From the NCBI GenBank assembly GCA_951394045.1, contig CATOAN010000015.1, positions 1-23,254 on the forward strand: a DNA stretch of 23,254 nt, given 5' to 3'. The position numbers were made by a program, and so were the translations under genes. A model generated the notes under the pieces. It was not told where the DNA came from and did no database searches. It was given only the letters and a program-made list of their open reading frames with translations. Numbering within the stretch: position 1 is the stretch's first letter; the number at the start of each line of letters is the position of its first letter. This document shows, in pieces, positions 1 to 9,304 of the stretch. Origin of the DNA: Nitzschia sp. DOCU1. Lineage: Eukaryota; Bacillariophyta; Bacillariophyceae; Bacillariales; Bacillariaceae.

Positions 1-1562
1 TCCGATATCGGCGTTTTTCTCCGTGGCAAAGGAAGAGCGGACTGCAAATGCTGCATTCAACAAGAGTTCGGTGTTTATGTTGAAGTCTGGTGAAATTTCC
101 GGAAGGATTTTTGCGTCGTCAAGAAGGCTACAGAGAAGAGAAGTCTGCGAAGAAAGGCGTCGTTAGCTTCGGTCTGGAACGGAACCACCAGACTCGGTGC
201 CAGTTCACTTACCATCACTGCAGGAAGGGCAGCACCACTTCCTCCACCCAACTGGTGCATGACATTGACAACTTGACCGGCATTACCCTTCATAACGCTC
301 ACAATCACACTCTGAAATGTCTTGATCTGGCCAGACGCTTCGTACTTTTGCATGATCTTAGAGGCTCGAACGTGGACATCCACCAGTCGGATATTGGGCA
401 ACTTGTAAAGCAACTCAGCACAGAGTTCTTCAGCCCATGATTCGAATTCACACCCTGTGAAATCCCCCGTCAAAATAGAGAGGATCCGTTGCAACTGAGG
501 AATGCGGCGCTTCAAGTTTTGCACCTCTGGCAGGGCTTTGACCGCTTGTTGCCACGAACGATAGACCTGAAGGGCAGCCGTTGGCTGAAAGTTCACTGGG
601 AAATCCCCCGAGCTACGATTGTTCGTATTGGATTCCCAAAGAAGAAACGATGAGGGAGGAATGCCTTCCAAGAGCTCATCCCCGCGAGTTACCTCTCCTT
701 CGAGGTCAAAGTCAGCATCAAACTCATCGGTACGTCCCCCTGGAAGGGGGGCAGAGAGCAAGAGTGCCTCCAAGGCGCGAAAGCCTTCCTGGTCCTGGGC
801 CAGAGTAGCGGCATGATACTCGTCCATACCCTCCAGAGTGAAGGCTTCTGCGGCCCGGCGGTGGAGAGAATGACGACTTAGCAATGCCCAGGCCTCCTGC
901 AAGCAGCCTTTGGCGACATAGCTCTCCACTAGACCCCAGTATATTTCCCCTCCATCCAGCTGATCCGGTTGCATTGAATTCTCAATATCATTGACAAGTG
1001 CATCGTCGAAAAAGTTCATGGGGTCCGTCATGTGATGCAATCGCAAATAGCGCACCGTTTCTGCCGTCACAGCCCCCGGAAGACTGGACGTATTTTCGTA
1101 AAAATCCGCCATAAAGGCCTCATTGTTTGGATTCAACAAGAAAACTTCCGACAAGGAAATGACAGCATAAGCGATCTTCAAAAGTTCCAAATTCTCTTTT
1201 TCCTTTTCGCCTTCGTTATCATCTTCCATTCCTTCCGACTCTGCCGCAAGTTGAGCCTCCCAGCCTTCTACGCACTCCGCCAGTGCCTTGCGATAGGCTC
1301 GTGACACGGACTGCACGGCATTGGCATCTCCCACGTCACTCCGAAGATAGGCATCGCGAGCATCCAAGAGTTCCATCAGAGCCGATGCCTCAAAAGGATT
1401 GCAACCAACACCATCATGCGACAAGAAGGTGTCCAATCGACAGGCATCACTGTCGCTCGATGTCGGGTCCACAGAAGGGATCATCAACGTGGCAGGGGAT
1501 CGCGGATCCCATGCCACGGCGCGTACACGCTTTTTATTACTATTGTCGTCCAAGGCTGTCAT
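1..1562 (-). CDS. NUP85: Nup85-family nucleoporin, 5' part of gene, two exons
   Basis: Encodes a scaffold nucleoporin of the Y-shaped (Nup107-160/Nup84) complex, which shapes the nuclear pore on both faces of the nuclear envelope. Exon 1 (1562 down to 213) gives 450 residues ending in Met; exon 2 (144 down to 1) gives 48 more and is open at the window edge, so the C-terminus is missing. Visible family signs: an all-helical protein; a segment near residue 205 (IYWGLVESYVAKGCLQEA) like the Nup85 'W..v..Lv..G.l.eA..LL' repeat; and near residues 355-390 the order ILTGDF...SWAEELCAELLYKLP, close to the family 'iL.Gd...sW.E.l.a.llY..P' core. After splicing, the text around the junction (SLLDDAKILP then ELLLNAAFAVRSSFA) resembles the segment of animal Nup85 around 'LTDLLDHCKLL'. 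The start at 1562 is the first ATG of the open frame. Family assignment is from remembered motifs, not a search. Confidence 0.85.
145..212 (-). other. 68-bp spliceosomal intron in the Nup85 gene
   Basis: On the minus strand the donor is ATG|GTAAGT at 212, a CTAAC-type branch site lies in GAAGCTAACGAC about 28 bases before the acceptor, and the acceptor is TTTCTTCGCAG ending at 145. The intron is phase 0. Reading through it gives a stop at position 75; removing it opens a frame to the window edge with Nup85-like sequence. Very short introns of this kind fit a compact algal genome. Confidence 0.88.
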
Positions 1563-1999
1563 GATAGACGAAGGTGTAATACCTGTGGAGGTGGTCGAAT
1601 GCTGGAAAGTGATGGTGTTTGCCGTTTTGCTGCAACAGCGACATGATCATGGTCGAGATCGCGCCGCGAAATGCTTTCGCATTTTGCGCAACGGGCGACG
1701 GCAAGGCAGACGACGGCTACGAGGGTCGCGGCAGTCAAACGGGGTCGGGACTCGAAAGGGGATTAAAGCAACGCATGGAAACTGGAGGGTTACAATCGGT
1801 CTCTCGAGTACTAGCGCTTCATAATGACAAAGTCAAAAGGTTTCTTTTGATTAGCAGTATGAGCACTACATCTACGACTTGGCTATATTATTCTTTCTGC
1901 AGGCAGCAGTGACAACAAGTGCTGTTGGTGCCTCATTCCTTGTTGGGGCGGCGCCTCTATTGGATACGAGAACATCTTGACCTCGTTCGCCACAAGTGT
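1563..1999. promoter_or_regulatory. intergenic: Nup85 5' region and HD-gene 3' region
   Basis: This 437-bp gap lies between two genes on the same strand. It should hold the 5' region of the Nup85 gene and the 3' untranslated region of the HD-hydrolase gene. Short open frames on both strands here look like chance frames: no family motif and no signal peptide. I see no clear TATA box or repeat. Confidence 0.4.
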
Positions 2000-2905
2000 C
2001 TAGGAAGCTTCCATTTGCAATTCTTCTGCAAGTTGCCGAATGTACTCTTCGTCTACTTGTCCAGTCTTGCCATAGCGAAGACAAAGTTCCACCAACTCGC
2101 GCGACGACTCTTCCGCCATGCGTTCCAAATACGAGTTGCGTACACTTTCCTTGTGCGGGCACGCAATGTGCAAGAGTTTGTCAAAGTAGTGGGAAATCAT
2201 ATCATCCGAATCTCCCGTCTCTTGATATGCTTCAAAACGCTGCGGGGTGGCCAGTTCCCAGAGTTCTTGGGTAGATTGGGCTCGGGGTGATCGAGGGGAT
2301 GAGAGAGGGCGTTTCCGTTCTTGGTTGTATTGATAGCAACGGACGACTCCGACTTTACCGACGGCTTCGAGGCGATCGGACCAGCGAGGAATCAATAAAT
2401 GATAGTTTCCGGCTATGGAAATTTCAGGTGGAACATGGTTGCCATTTTCGGAGCAGCTCACCAAAGAAATCATGTAAAGAATCGATTCAATACTTTCCGC
2501 CGGTACACAAGCCTTCTCCAAAATTTCCCGAGCATTTTCATGGTCTTCGTGGGCTGGAAAGTACTTGCGATCGTCAACATCGTGCAAGAGAGCAGCAATG
2601 CGAATTTCCATTGCCGTCTGGGAAAACAAGGGCGGCTGGTGACATGCAACTGCTTGGCAAGCATGTTGATAGACGGCTTGGACATGCTCCCAGCCATGAG
2701 AGACTTTGATTTGTGGATTGTCATTATAGAAGTCTTGAACTTCTTGTAGCACCTGAATGGCGGGAATATCAGGAGGCATGGTTGCCATCGTCATTATTAA
2801 AGGTCTTTTAAACGAGATTGCTAATCCAGCATGCAACGAAACTGCGTCGTTAGAGAGGTTTGGAATTGGCTTCTCAATAATCAAATAATGGCAAAAAGAC
2901 TTCAA
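2000..2905 (-). CDS. HD-domain metal-dependent phosphohydrolase
   Basis: Predicted metal-dependent hydrolase of the HD superfamily, acting on phosphate esters or anhydrides; the substrate cannot be read from the sequence. Motifs, numbered from the most upstream Met: SHGWEH (His70, His74), LLHDVDD (His108-Asp109) and RWSDRLEAVGKVGVVRCYQY (Asp177 and following). The last matches the 'DADRLDAIGAIGIAR' segment typical of bacterial YpgQ/YedJ-type HD proteins, which are usually about 200-230 residues. The C-terminal tail here includes a conserved-looking 'HYFDKLLHI' stretch. The first ATG gives 301 residues, but the HD domain starts only around residue 45. Met38, Met40 and Met43 (2794, 2788, 2779) are close alternatives, and the protein from Met38 would be 264 residues. 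The extra N-terminus could be untranslated or a weak organelle presequence. A cytosolic nucleotide-cleaning role is inference from the family. Confidence 0.8.
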   Translation of the reverse strand: MKSFCHYLIIEKPIPNLSNDAVSLHAGLAISFKRPLIMTMATMPPDIPAIQVLQEVQDFYNDNPQIKVSHGWEHVQAVYQHACQAVACHQPPLFSQTAMEIRIAALLHDVDDRKYFPAHEDHENAREILEKACVPAESIESILYMISLVSCSENGNHVPPEISIAGNYHLLIPRWSDRLEAVGKVGVVRCYQYNQERKRPLSSPRSPRAQSTQELWELATPQRFEAYQETGDSDDMISHYFDKLLHIACPHKESVRNSYLERMAEESSRELVELCLRYGKTGQVDEEYIRQLAEELQMEAS

Positions 2906-2954
2906 TCGTCCTCTTTTCGGCCGCTCCCCCGCCGCCTAAAACCGCAGCGGAGTC

Positions 2955-3412
2955 ATGGCAAGCAATGCTGCTGCCAGGCTGTTTTGTACCTGGGGTCGTA
3001 GGATTTTAAGTTCATCTCGGGGAAGGCCAGACTTGATGCCGACAGCCAAAACGTCTGGTACTGCTTCTGCGGGTATCCTCGTAAGACTGAATCAAGTTTC
3101 AGTCCCACAAGCGTTCAGTAGTACCTCTCTAGAGTTACTATCTGATATTACACGTTTTGAAATCCTGCGGGGTCAAATAGAAGATGTGCGATCACCATGA
3201 AGAGTCAGTCTCTTGGTGGCCCATTTGAACCATCAACAGCATGTTCCAATCATTTAAAAGCAGCAACATTGGCAACGCCAGATGGTAGGCTTCATATACC
3301 GGGTATAACTGAAAAGGATCGACAAGCTGGTGGAGCTGTTATGGAGGCTGTCTTTAGCATGACGAAATGGCAATACAGGATGGCATCTTCGTCGAGGATG
3401 ATGAGTGCATAG
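2955..3412 (+). CDS. uncertain small gene, two frames overlapping by ATGA (possible intron)
   Basis: Two plus-strand frames follow one another: 2955-3200 (81 codons) and 3197-3412 (71 codons), overlapping at ATGA. The first begins MASNAAARLFCTWGRRILSS, which is Arg/Ala/Ser-rich without acidic residues and resembles a mitochondrial presequence. Joining the frames needs removal of a length that leaves 2 on division by 3. A donor GTAAGA at 3081 with an acceptor ending at 3208 (GTCAG, 128 bp) would do this, giving a product of about 110 residues, but the acceptor has a poor pyrimidine tract. I do not recognise the protein. It may be a real short mitochondrial protein, a decayed gene, or chance. 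Confidence 0.25.
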
Positions 3413-3468
3413 TTCCATAACAACGAAGAAGATTCTAATAAAATAACCCAGTGATATTACAAGTTAAT
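3413..3468. other. short spacer between tail-to-tail genes
   Basis: If the small plus-strand gene is real, this AT-rich gap (AATAAAATAACC near 3436) separates it from the minus-strand gene ending at 3469. AATAAA at 3436 could serve as a plus-strand polyadenylation signal. Confidence 0.25.
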
Positions 3469-5421
3469 TTACTCCCCTAGAACTTGTTCTTCTTCGGCCC
3501 CTGCTAGTAGCGATGATTCCTTTAACTCATTCAACAAGGTCCCTGTTGCCCCCAGGAAAAGTGGTGCCGCAGGCGCCCGACCAAGCCGCGCAGCCTTTGC
3601 AACATCGGTCTCTTTCTCCTCTTCGCTATCGTCATCGTCGGGGGGTCTCATCATTGTGATTCGGTTCTGCAATTCTCGAATCATTTGTGTTTCTGATACA
3701 GTATCCCGTGGTGGCAACGGCAGGGATGCACTGGCGGAAGCTCCATTGCTACTGGCGGAGGCTTGCGCGGATCGCTCTGCCTTGACCCCAATCCCCTTGT
3801 AGATCATTGCCTTTGTCGCTCCTTGTGATCGATCATCTGTTTTCTTCTCCGTTGGGCTTTCCCATCCGTCGTCGTCGCGTTGATAAGTCTGGACGTCTTC
3901 GTTTGCCGCACCGTGCTGAAGATGATTGAAACCATGATCACTGCCATCAGTGGTGAGCCCCCCACCCTCACCCTCAGCATCTGGCATTGCAAAGAAATGT
4001 TGACCGATTTCCGACTCCATGGCGCGGCAAGTCTCGCTCAATTGTCGAATCTGTATCCACCATTCGGCACGTCCGTGCTCATTGGAAGCAAGCTCACTAT
4101 TGCTGTACTGTTGACACGACCAAATCGCACCCGACAAGGCATCCAACTGCTCTCGGTACCGCATAAGCGAAAGCAAGAGCGGATCGTTGGGATAGGGGAG
4201 CGGATCCGCTACCCGGCGCTTGCCCAGCAACATGTTGCACAATAAATATTCTCGAGTGTTTCGAGCATTGGACATGGAAGCTTCCATCAATGATCGAACG
4301 CCGTCGCTGGCAGTGAGTTTGGCCAGAACATCAATCGTACAATAGATATTGACAGAATCACTCAGCATGGAAGCTATCTGATGTCTCGCAGTCCTAATCC
4401 ATACCAAATCGACGACATCTGGAATATCCAATGGCTCGGTGTGCGACACTTCGTGGGAGGTTCCCATTTCGTTTTGCAAATGATGCCAGACTTGTAATAT
4501 CGAGTCGGACTGATCTACCATGGCCTGGGCGAGGTGCTGTCGCACATTGGACAGCGATAGTACTGATTTGCAAAGACCCCGTTGGGGTTCCTTGGCGGTA
4601 TCTTGAACACCATGCGCAATGAGCGACCCCCCGATGCTTTGGCGTCTGCCGTTTCGAAATTCGCGGGCAATGGAGGCTCGTTCCACTCGTTCGACGCATT
4701 GCGACCGAGGTCCTAGTCCTAAATGCAAACTTGCGCTGATTTGCAGCCAGCGATACGCTTCATCGACGGCAAGTAGTAGCTGAACGTGGGCTTCCAGAAA
4801 CTTGACTACTTGAATGGCAGCCTCTGATGAAATCCCCAGAGCCTCATCGTCGTCGAAGTTGGTCGCTTGTGGGTCACTCCAGTCGAGTGCAGGGGCTCCG
4901 ATCAGACCCAACAGACGCGAGATTTCCTTGCGGCAATCTTGGACTTGCTTTTTGCTAATCGGGTGACATTCTCTCTCTGTTGATCGTCGTTTGGACGTCT
5001 CGCTGAAACTCACTTGGCGCAAATGCATCGAATGTTCATGACCCGTCATTTCTTCATGATAATGATGCGGTTCTGGCTGCAACTGGCTGATGAAAAATCC
5101 AATCAACGATAAGCTCAAACTCATGAAGAAGCCCAGATACTCCCCCAGCACTATGGAAATAGGCAGCAACCACAGAACTTTGATGAAACCTTCTTTGAAG
5201 GATTCCGGCGCGGAAAATCGTTGCCACAGCCTTCTGGTCTTGAGGACATAGATGTCGAATACGTTCAGTTCGTTTAGAATCGGCCCCACAGGTTCTTGGG
5301 CCTTTGCCGCCGCAGGGCTCTCGGAATATTCTTCATCGGAATCAAAGGACTCCAAATGCGATAGTAATTGCTCGTTCATGGTGGCTCGATCGCTATTTCG
5401 TTGTTGTTGAAAAGATGACAC
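3469..5421 (-). CDS. acidic membrane-hairpin protein, possibly vezatin-like
   Basis: A 650-residue protein without a signal peptide. Order of parts: an acidic N-terminus (residues 22-45); a conserved-looking segment LNVFDIYVLKTRRLWQRFS (52-70); a hydrophobic stretch at 80-114 with a Gly-Glu break, long enough for a re-entrant or double-pass hairpin; a His-rich patch (118-133); a mostly helical middle (about 160-470); and an acidic, Ser/Ala-rich C-terminal third, including the short motif MIYKGIG. A hairpin followed by a helical region is the layout of vezatin-type adherens or myosin-binding proteins, and this is my best guess, but I cannot show it from motifs alone. Other membrane-shaping or tethering proteins remain possible. 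Met1 at 5421 is the first ATG; Met15 (5379) is an alternative. No intron is needed. Confidence 0.6.
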   Translation of the reverse strand: MSSFQQQRNSDRATMNEQLLSHLESFDSDEEYSESPAAAKAQEPVGPILNELNVFDIYVLKTRRLWQRFSAPESFKEGFIKVLWLLPISIVLGEYLGFFMSLSLSLIGFFISQLQPEPHHYHEEMTGHEHSMHLRQVSFSETSKRRSTERECHPISKKQVQDCRKEISRLLGLIGAPALDWSDPQATNFDDDEALGISSEAAIQVVKFLEAHVQLLLAVDEAYRWLQISASLHLGLGPRSQCVERVERASIAREFRNGRRQSIGGSLIAHGVQDTAKEPQRGLCKSVLSLSNVRQHLAQAMVDQSDSILQVWHHLQNEMGTSHEVSHTEPLDIPDVVDLVWIRTARHQIASMLSDSVNIYCTIDVLAKLTASDGVRSLMEASMSNARNTREYLLCNMLLGKRRVADPLPYPNDPLLLSLMRYREQLDALSGAIWSCQQYSNSELASNEHGRAEWWIQIRQLSETCRAMESEIGQHFFAMPDAEGEGGGLTTDGSDHGFNHLQHGAANEDVQTYQRDDDGWESPTEKKTDDRSQGATKAMIYKGIGVKAERSAQASASSNGASASASLPLPPRDTVSETQMIRELQNRITMMRPPDDDDSEEEKETDVAKAARLGRAPAAPLFLGATGTLLNELKESSLLAGAEEEQVLGE

Positions 5422-5861
5422 AAGTTCGGCTTTTCTCTGTGTTATGCGTCAGAGAAGAAGCTTCTTGGGAGTGATGGTTGTTGAAGTGTGTGATAAGGCT
5501 TGTTCATGCCAAACGGAGTTCTCGTTGGAGATGAGTTCCCATTTGAGGTTGTTGATGTCAATCAAAATGGGCGGACCAAGAAAAAGATGGCGATGGAAAA
5601 ACAGCAGAAGGGATGGTTCGCTTTTTTCGTTCGGCTTGGTCGAACGACATCGAAGAAAACGGAAGGAGACGAATGAGTCATGGATCGACTTGGGCGACTC
5701 AAACGGTCTTGAAATGAAGTACAATTATCTATCGATCCCTTTCGAGGGAATGTAATACTATACAACGAAACTGACAAAGGGGAGGACCTGGTACCACCAT
5801 TCTAGCTGCTAGCAGTACTGCTACAAGAAATAAGTTTAGCATATCTTATTACTTTCAAACC
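5422..5861. other. intergenic: 5' region of the membrane-hairpin gene
   Basis: This 440-bp stretch separates the start of the minus-strand hairpin gene from the 3' end of the glycosyltransferase-like gene. A 103-codon plus-strand frame (5444-5755) and an opposite frame lack recognisable features; the plus frame is Arg/Lys-rich in a way typical of chance frames. I see no repeat or RNA gene. Confidence 0.35.
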
Positions 5862-7245
5862 CTAGTAGCGCTGAATTGGGGAGTCCGTTGTGTTGGTGGT
5901 GGTGGCCTTTGTTTTATCACTTGCAGTAGCCAGCAGTGAAAAAGTTGCATTTGTGAATGGACGTTGGATGTGATCAAGCCATATTTCGTACATCGCGGCA
6001 CCTCCTCTGCCCAATTTCAGTGGATGAAACATGCCCCAGTCCGAGGACACGTGAATGCAGTTTCATCAGCATACTGTCCGTTCCCCTTGTGTTTGGTGAC
6101 CAGTCTGTACACAATGGGACGTCATTAAGTTTTGGAGTATCCACAACATTGTCAAGATTGGGTTCGTTTTGAGGCCTTTCGTTCGGTACCATTGACTTCT
6201 TCTTCGCCGCCTGAATTACCCACTGGACGATTGTGGGAATCGCGCATTCAAGAAAGACTTCGTTTCTCAATTGTGGTCTAGCTGCTTGCTCAAACAGTTT
6301 GGTGTACTTTAACGGCATGTAAAGGAAATCGGACTGGTGGAATCCGGGAAAAGAAAATCGATAAGAGTTCCTAGAAATGACTTCCGAGGTCAAATTTGGG
6401 CCACGACTTCTATCTGTCTCGTTCTCAGACAAGGCAGGACCTCTCGAGTAGTCTGAAAATACTTCCCACCAGGTCTCGTCATATTGGGAGAGCATACGAA
6501 CCTGCTGTGGTAGGCAATCATTCCAATGGTCCCACCATGGTGGGGAAAGCTTGTTTTTTAGCCTGACCCATGAATTCACCCGATTGCTGGTAGGAGTTTC
6601 AAAATAGAAATCAGGTGAAATCCGAGATTCTTCCGTGCCGTTGGACCATCTCCACCGCTGATGCTCGACGTAGATTGAGTATTCAATATGGTTTTGAGTA
6701 GCATTCGACTCTGGTATTCTCGGATATGGTGTGCGTAGAATTGTATTCTTGACAGGAGCCGTCTTGTCGCCCTCAAAGAACAACCTTGTGATATTCGGTA
6801 GAGCATCGTCGTGTAAATAGAGGACACCATCGATTTTGTCCATGCGAGATGCATCATCTTTGTTCTCTGTCCGATTATAGTAGTCCAGCAAAGTTTCCAT
6901 GAGATTCTCGGTGGGTGAAACGTATCCCCTATCAGAGGCACCCTTGCGAACTTGGATTCCCGCTGCTTTAAGTTCGTCGATTGTTTCAACTGAAAATGGC
7001 CCAGCAGCAACAATGTGTTTGAAGTATTTCCACCATATCTTGGCCCACAACTTCACAAGAACAGGGCCCACGTCAAAGTTAAACTGACCCATGAGAACTA
7101 CGTTCGACATGGGATATCGAGAAGAAGGTGGCGCACCGTCAAGAACAAGTGAGTCGCCGGTTTCTCCTGCTGCTGTTTCCATTCCACTCGACGAGAGTCG
7201 GTCCTGGCAAACAAGAGTTAACAGGAGTATGATGCTTCGTACCAC
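5862..7245 (-). CDS. secretory glycosyltransferase-like protein, +1 frame break near the 3' end
   Basis: Begins with a hydrophobic N-terminus (MVRSIILLLTLVCQD), a signal peptide or short anchor, so the protein is probably luminal (ER/Golgi) or secreted. A DGVLYLHDD segment near residue 145 looks like the metal-binding DxD site of a nucleotide-sugar glycosyltransferase. FPGFHQSDFLYMPLKYTKLF (near 310-330) looks like an acceptor-side motif. Several Asn-X-Ser/Thr sites fit a luminal protein. The first frame stops at 5974 after 423 residues, but its last 27 or so look non-coding. One frame over, a continuation stays open from about 6062 to the TAG at 5862 and contains DWGMFHPLKLG, the kind of 'HPxKL' ending expected here. 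Skipping one A in the AAA at 6061-6063 joins the two. I see no canonical intron that gives this join. Exact enzyme activity is unknown. Confidence 0.6.
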
Positions 7246-7645
7246 AACAAAGGATGTGCCACATCTATGAAGTGACGTGACGAGGGTACGGATGAGAAAA
7301 GGTTACGTACGGCGTGAATAAGTATGTTCGCGAGAAGAAGAAGAAGCGGAAAATCGCGTCGGCCTAATGGCCCTTAAACAATCAACGCGGGAGGCTGACG
7401 TTTATTGCCGCTCTAGCTAGCGGCAATAAGATACACCGAGAGCCTCGTCTCTTGTGTCAAATGCATGCATTGTCTCGTGTCCACAAACGGCGCCCTTCGC
7501 CCCAAAGTTTACAGCATCGTCGGCGTCTCTATCAAAGAAAGGATGGCACAGGGAAGACGATTTCGTTGAGGTTCGGAAGATATGCGTTGATCATAAAAGA
7601 GCCATTGGTAACAAGTCATTTGTTCCCTGGTAAGAGCACCCACTA
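7246..7645. promoter_or_regulatory. intergenic: 5' region of the glycosyltransferase-like gene
   Basis: About 400 bp with no supported gene, upstream of the minus-strand start at 7245. It holds a GAA-rich tract near 7335-7350 and the perfect inverted repeat at 7402-7429. The 64-codon plus-strand frame at 7452-7646 has no recognisable content. Confidence 0.35.
7402..7429. repeat. perfect 11-bp inverted repeat, 6-bp spacer
   Basis: TTATTGCCGCT is followed by CTAGCT and then its exact reverse complement AGCGGCAATAA. It lies about 157 bp upstream of the glycosyltransferase-like start. It could be a dimeric protein-binding site, a hairpin in a 5' leader, or a mobile-element relic. Confidence 0.75.
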
Positions 7646-7765
7646 GAACGGTGTAGCAGGCCTTGACTGCTGGCACGGTATGTTGCACATAGCCAATGGC
7701 ATTTCCCCGTCTTCATGATTGTCCATCGGGATTTTCACCGCCCCGCATCTTGCAAATTAGCCACA
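7646..7765 (-). pseudogene. decayed partial copy of the 3' part of the toroid gene
   Basis: About 100 bp align by eye with the interior of the neighbouring gene around 8030-8132. Shared landmarks include ATGTTGCACATAG, TTCCCCGTC, CATGAT and CTTGCAAATT. Translated on the minus strand, one frame gives AVKIPMDNHEDGE, matching VPVKFPVQYHDDGE of the gene; another gives GYVQHTVPAVKACYTVL, matching DYVQHAVSAVIAYETHI. Both belong to one ancestral frame now broken by an indel, followed by stops. It lies directly downstream of the intact gene, as expected after tandem duplication and decay. Confidence 0.7.
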
Positions 7766-7849
7766 ACCAAAGTAAAAGATTTGACGGCGCAACGTTGTCT
7801 TGCGACAAAAAGACGTCTGACAATATAATCTACACTGTCTTTCGTTGGG

Positions 7850-9304
7850 CTACTCAACATGTCGGCGTGCCTTTTGACCTCTTGAGCGTTGAAGAACCCA
7901 CAACACAAGAAATGCGACCACGACAAAGCCCAGCATCAACATGAGGCCTTCGTGGATTGCAGGATGAAAAATATCTGTTAATGAAGACGATGATGATGAT
8001 CCGGCGTTGAGGATGTGGGTTTCGTAGGCGATAACTGCGGACACGGCATGTTGCACATAGTCAACCCTTACTTCCCCGTCATCATGATATTGTACGGGAA
8101 ATTTTACTGGAACCGCCCCTTGCAAATTGTTTTCCTCGGATTGTTGTTGCGCTTGCAGCAAAAAGTTAATGCTGAGTTCTATATCATGGAGCATTCGATC
8201 TCGGAGTGGTACAACTTTGTGCTCTTCTTCGTCGAGAAACATTTCATGGTCTTTGACAAAGGTATAGGCCGCCAAGAATCCCTCCATGCGGGTAGCCGTG
8301 GGGCAGGTACGGCGATCAAGGGTATGACATCCATTGTGCTCTTCCAGCTCTTTTTCCGTGGCAGATATCAAAATGCTTTGGACTACCCGTACTGCATGAT
8401 TGTATACCAGCCAATATTCGATGGAATCTGGGTCAATTTGGGGAAGTAATCGTGCGGATGCAAGCAAGGCCCAGTGGTCGGGTTCAATCTTGTCCAAAGG
8501 CATTGTCCTTCGAAGCTGTTCCAAGTATAGGAGGGTTTCCGTCGCTGCATGAAGCCACTTAACTCGATAGTTCGGGTCGGTCTCCAGCTCGGATAGGTAG
8601 ACCAGCCCAAGTGCTGCTTCTCCTGGATAGTATAGCGATGTCCAAGAATCATCTTTTCCCATTTTCGAGCCAAATCGACTAGAAAAGGATCCATCTTCCT
8701 TTTGCAAATAGACAATAAAATTACCAATTTGCCTCATATACTCCACCTGCGTCGTCCCGGGGGCTACAAGTTCCGCGTTGCACAAGGCAATGAGACCCAG
8801 CCCCGCACCTCCCAGCTTGGCCCGTAACGGCCCATTGCTGGGGTCGGCATGTGTAGTTTCCCACGGCGCCAACATGCCTGCCATATATGTTCCATCATTG
8901 GCCACGGTATCCGGAACAGGTCCAATCGCATGGCTTTTGAGATAGTGAACGCCTCGTAGAATGGCTTCTTTCACTTGATGATTAGGCCGACGCTGATAGG
9001 ATACTGCCAAGGCATAAATGGCGCCATTGTGACGTAACAAATTGTAGCTTTTCTGAGGCCTCTTGTCAAATCCATCCAATTGCAACTCATTTCCCAGATA
9101 AGTGATATAGGTGAATTTTCCTGGAAATTCCGGATCCTGTTCCTCGGTATGAGAGACTCGCACCAAATACGACGTGGCATAGTCAATGAACGTGTCGACT
9201 CGCTGGGCCGATAGAGGCACCGCCAATGCTACGCGAAAAGTGACGAGGAGGATGCACAAAACCCATGCGGCGGTGCCAAGGCACAAGGACAAAGAAAGCC
9301 TCAT
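7850..9304 (-). CDS. type I membrane protein with probable alpha/alpha-toroid domain
   Basis: A 484-residue protein. Residues 1-28 form a signal peptide ending near VALA. The body (about 30-440) has repeated helix-pair motifs: NGAIYALAVSYQRRP, LGGAGLGLIALCNAELV, YYPGEAALGLVYLSEL and DHWALLASARLL. This spacing of Gly/Ala/Leu-rich helices is typical of (alpha/alpha)-barrel folds used by terpene-cyclase-like proteins, prenyltransferase beta subunits, epimerases and some glycoside hydrolases. A poly-Ser linker (about 441-447) precedes a C-terminal membrane segment (about 456-475) and a basic tail, so the domain should face the lumen or cell exterior. The specific family and activity are not recognised. 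The gene is divergent from the small gene at 9686, with 381 bp between starts. Confidence 0.75.
   Translation of the reverse strand: MRLSLSLCLGTAAWVLCILLVTFRVALAVPLSAQRVDTFIDYATSYLVRVSHTEEQDPEFPGKFTYITYLGNELQLDGFDKRPQKSYNLLRHNGAIYALAVSYQRRPNHQVKEAILRGVHYLKSHAIGPVPDTVANDGTYMAGMLAPWETTHADPSNGPLRAKLGGAGLGLIALCNAELVAPGTTQVEYMRQIGNFIVYLQKEDGSFSSRFGSKMGKDDSWTSLYYPGEAALGLVYLSELETDPNYRVKWLHAATETLLYLEQLRRTMPLDKIEPDHWALLASARLLPQIDPDSIEYWLVYNHAVRVVQSILISATEKELEEHNGCHTLDRRTCPTATRMEGFLAAYTFVKDHEMFLDEEEHKVVPLRDRMLHDIELSINFLLQAQQQSEENNLQGAVPVKFPVQYHDDGEVRVDYVQHAVSAVIAYETHILNAGSSSSSSLTDIFHPAIHEGLMLMLGFVVVAFLVLWVLQRSRGQKARRHVE

Noticed and set aside
5444..5755. 103-codon plus-strand frame close to the hairpin gene start
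   Set aside because: Arg/Lys-rich with no motif, sits in the expected 5' region of a divergent gene, and is matched by an equally long opposite frame.
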